DNA of 7,009 nt from positions 1 through 7,009 of the forward strand of contig LUCA01000063.1 in the NCBI GenBank assembly GCA_001593875.1, in the 5' to 3' direction. The stretch comes from Candidatus Bathyarchaeota archaeon B23 (lineage in GTDB: Archaea > Thermoproteota > Bathyarchaeia > TCS64 > B23). Positions 5,844 through 7,009 of this stretch are shown piece after piece; positions within the stretch are counted from its first letter, which is position 1, and the number at the start of each line of letters is the position of its first letter. Position numbers and translations under genes: made by a program. Below the pieces are notes generated by a model. The model worked only from the letters and a program-made list of their open reading frames with translations. It ran no database searches and was not told the DNA's origin.

Positions 5844-6749
5844 GTGTCTGATATGGCTCGGCTTAGGGTGTGGCTGCTGGAGACGAGGCCGAGCTTCCTG
5901 CTGTTGACGCCCATCGCCTACTCCGTCGGCCTCGCCTCCGCCCTCTTTGAGGGGTACTCCAGGCCCCTAAACACCCTCCTCGGCCTCCTGGGGGCGCTGC
6001 TGGCTCACATCAGCGTCAACGTCCTCAACGACTACTTCGACTATAAGAGCGGCCTAGACCTGAGGACGAGGAGGACCCCCTTCAGCGGGGGCAGCGGCAT
6101 CCTCCCAGAGGGCCTACTGGACCCTGAGAGGGTCTACCTCCTAGGCCTCGGAGCGCTTCTCGTAGGCTTCCTCATCGGCGTCTACTTCCTCCTCACCCTC
6201 GGCCTCCAGCTCCTCCTCATCCTAATCCCGGCGGCCCTCACCGTCTACCTCTACACGACGCATCTAAGCCGCTGGTACGTCGGCGAGCTCTTCGCAGGCC
6301 TCAACTTCGGCCCCCTCATGTCCCTCGGAGCCTACTACCTCCAGGCCGGACGGATAGGTGGGATGCCTCTCGCCGCAGGAGTCGTTCCAGGCATCTTGGT
6401 CGGTACCCTCCTCTTCCTCAACGAGTTCCCCGATGTGGAGGCCGACGTCGGCGTGGGGCGTAGAAACCTCGTCATCCTCCTCGGCCGGCGGAGGGCCTCT
6501 AGGCTGTATGCCCTCCTCATCGCCTCCACCTACCTCTACCTCATCGCCTCCATCCTCGTCGGCTCCCTCCCTGAACCCTGCCTCTTGACCCTCGTCACCC
6601 TCCCCATCGCCTACAGGGCCGTGAAGGGCGTCCTCGCCAACTACGATGAGGTGCCCAGCCTGATACCAGCCATGGCCTCCAACGTCCTCCTAGTCCTCTC
6701 CGCCACGGCCCTCACAGCCCTAGGCCTCGCCCTGGCGGTCCTCCTCTAG
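5844..6749 (+). CDS. UbiA-family membrane prenyltransferase, MenA-like
   Basis: UbiA enzymes transfer a polyprenyl group from its diphosphate to an acceptor within the membrane. Numbering from GTG 5844 (301 residues), the first Asp motif is NDYFDYKSGLD (62-72; N62, D63, D66, D72), followed by TPFSGGSGILPEG (78-90). The second is NEFPDVEADVGVGRRNLVILLG (split as D197, D201 and the RRNL segment). There are about 8-9 hydrophobic helices and the length is normal. NDYFDY and the FSGGSG...L.G segment resemble MenA-type (1,4-dihydroxy-2-naphthoate) and related archaeal enzymes more than the ether-lipid enzyme DGGGP synthase, which usually has an ND.YD.eiD.iN.P motif. The acceptor is therefore probably a quinone-like ring, but this is inferred. 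ATG 5853 is an equally good start, removing three residues, and would suit a leaderless mRNA. It is divergent from the prenyl synthase that could supply its substrate. The last 30 bases overlap the convergent gene. Confidence 0.88.
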   Translation: MSDMARLRVWLLETRPSFLLLTPIAYSVGLASALFEGYSRPLNTLLGLLGALLAHISVNVLNDYFDYKSGLDLRTRRTPFSGGSGILPEGLLDPERVYLLGLGALLVGFLIGVYFLLTLGLQLLLILIPAALTVYLYTTHLSRWYVGELFAGLNFGPLMSLGAYYLQAGRIGGMPLAAGVVPGILVGTLLFLNEFPDVEADVGVGRRNLVILLGRRRASRLYALLIASTYLYLIASILVGSLPEPCLLTLVTLPIAYRAVKGVLANYDEVPSLIPAMASNVLLVLSATALTALGLALAVLL

Positions 6750-7009
6750 GGGCTTCTCCGCCACCGCCACTACGAGGGCCCCCAGGGCGATCTCCTCCAT
6801 CTCGGCCTCCCCGATCAGCTCCAGCAGCCTCAGCATCTCGTCGTTACACGGCAGCCTCTGGTAGGTTGCGTGGAGCATCCTCCATGGATTCCTGAGGCCT
6901 CCACCGATGGCCAGGGCGGCGAGGAGGGGGACCAGGAGGCGGAGGTGGAGCGTGAGTACCACCTCCATCAAGGGATTTGTGGGCCTCCCCAGGTCGACGA
7001 GGAGGAAGA
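6720..7009 (-). CDS. Unrecognised protein, C-terminal part only (runs off the right edge)
   Basis: The frame stays open from the window edge to TAG at 6720, giving at least 95 residues. TTG (6971) and ATG (6968) codons lie inside it, but the upstream codons (FLLVDLGRPTNP) are uninterrupted, so the true start is probably beyond the edge. There is a hydrophobic stretch (VVLTLHLRLLVPLLAALAIGGG), then NPWRMLHATYQRLPCNDE, an amphipathic acidic helix (LRLLELIGEAEMEEIALGALVVAVAE) and a polar tail. No catalytic motif is visible, and I do not recognise the family. Codon use fits the neighbouring genes and no other frame explains this GC-rich DNA better, which supports coding. It is convergent with and overlaps the UbiA gene by 30 bases. 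Confidence 0.5.
   Translation of the reverse strand, partial: FLLVDLGRPTNPLMEVVLTLHLRLLVPLLAALAIGGGLRNPWRMLHATYQRLPCNDEMLRLLELIGEAEMEEIALGALVVAVAEKPLEEDRQGEA

Noticed and set aside
6936..7009. Resemblance of FLLVDLGRP at the right edge to the DLGRP motif of NrfD-type membrane subunits
   Set aside because: The match is a few residues only, and the following sequence is acidic and amphipathic rather than a run of membrane helices.

Overview
The window looks like a GC-rich archaeal chromosome segment. The evidence is a geranylgeranyl-reductase-family flavoprotein (the type that saturates archaeal lipid chains) beside a trans-prenyl synthase and a UbiA-type membrane prenyltransferase, short AT-rich islands with TATA-box-like sequences confined to the intergenic gaps, and GTG and TTG starts. 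Gene 1 resembles, from memory, proteins of uncultured TACK archaea such as Bathyarchaeia; the phylum is a guess.

Layout, left to right. 33-989 (-): a zinc-ribbon protein with a very long Glu-rich linker and a helical C-terminal half. 990-1124: a divergent, AT-rich promoter gap. 1125-2819 (+): a Wzx/RfbX-like polysaccharide flippase whose true start is probably downstream of the longest frame. 5778 to 2776 (-): a tightly packed set read leftward, trans-isoprenyl diphosphate synthase (4820-5778, broken by an apparent one-base deletion), then geranylgeranyl reductase (3600-4814), then an FdhD-family protein (2776-3603). 5779-5843: a second divergent promoter gap. 5844-6749 (+): a UbiA/MenA-like prenyltransferase. 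6720-7009 (-): the C-terminal part of an unrecognised protein that runs off the right edge.

How the genes may work together. The synthase makes a polyprenyl diphosphate, the UbiA protein transfers it to an acceptor, and the reductase saturates double bonds. The UbiA motifs look more like a quinone-type (MenA-like) enzyme than the ether-lipid enzyme, so a menaquinone-like lipid with a saturated tail is a reasonable but unproven product. FdhD normally helps mature molybdenum/tungsten formate dehydrogenases, which can feed electrons to quinones; this copy lacks the cysteine pair used by E. coli FdhD.

Points most worth a second look: the single-base frame break in the prenyl synthase with an otherwise intact C-terminus in the next frame; a perfect hairpin that buries the Shine-Dalgarno of the reductase with the upstream stop codon beside its loop; the cysteine-less FdhD; and an extended dyad in the questionable first 40 codons of the flippase. 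No tRNA, rRNA, CRISPR array or insertion sequence was seen.
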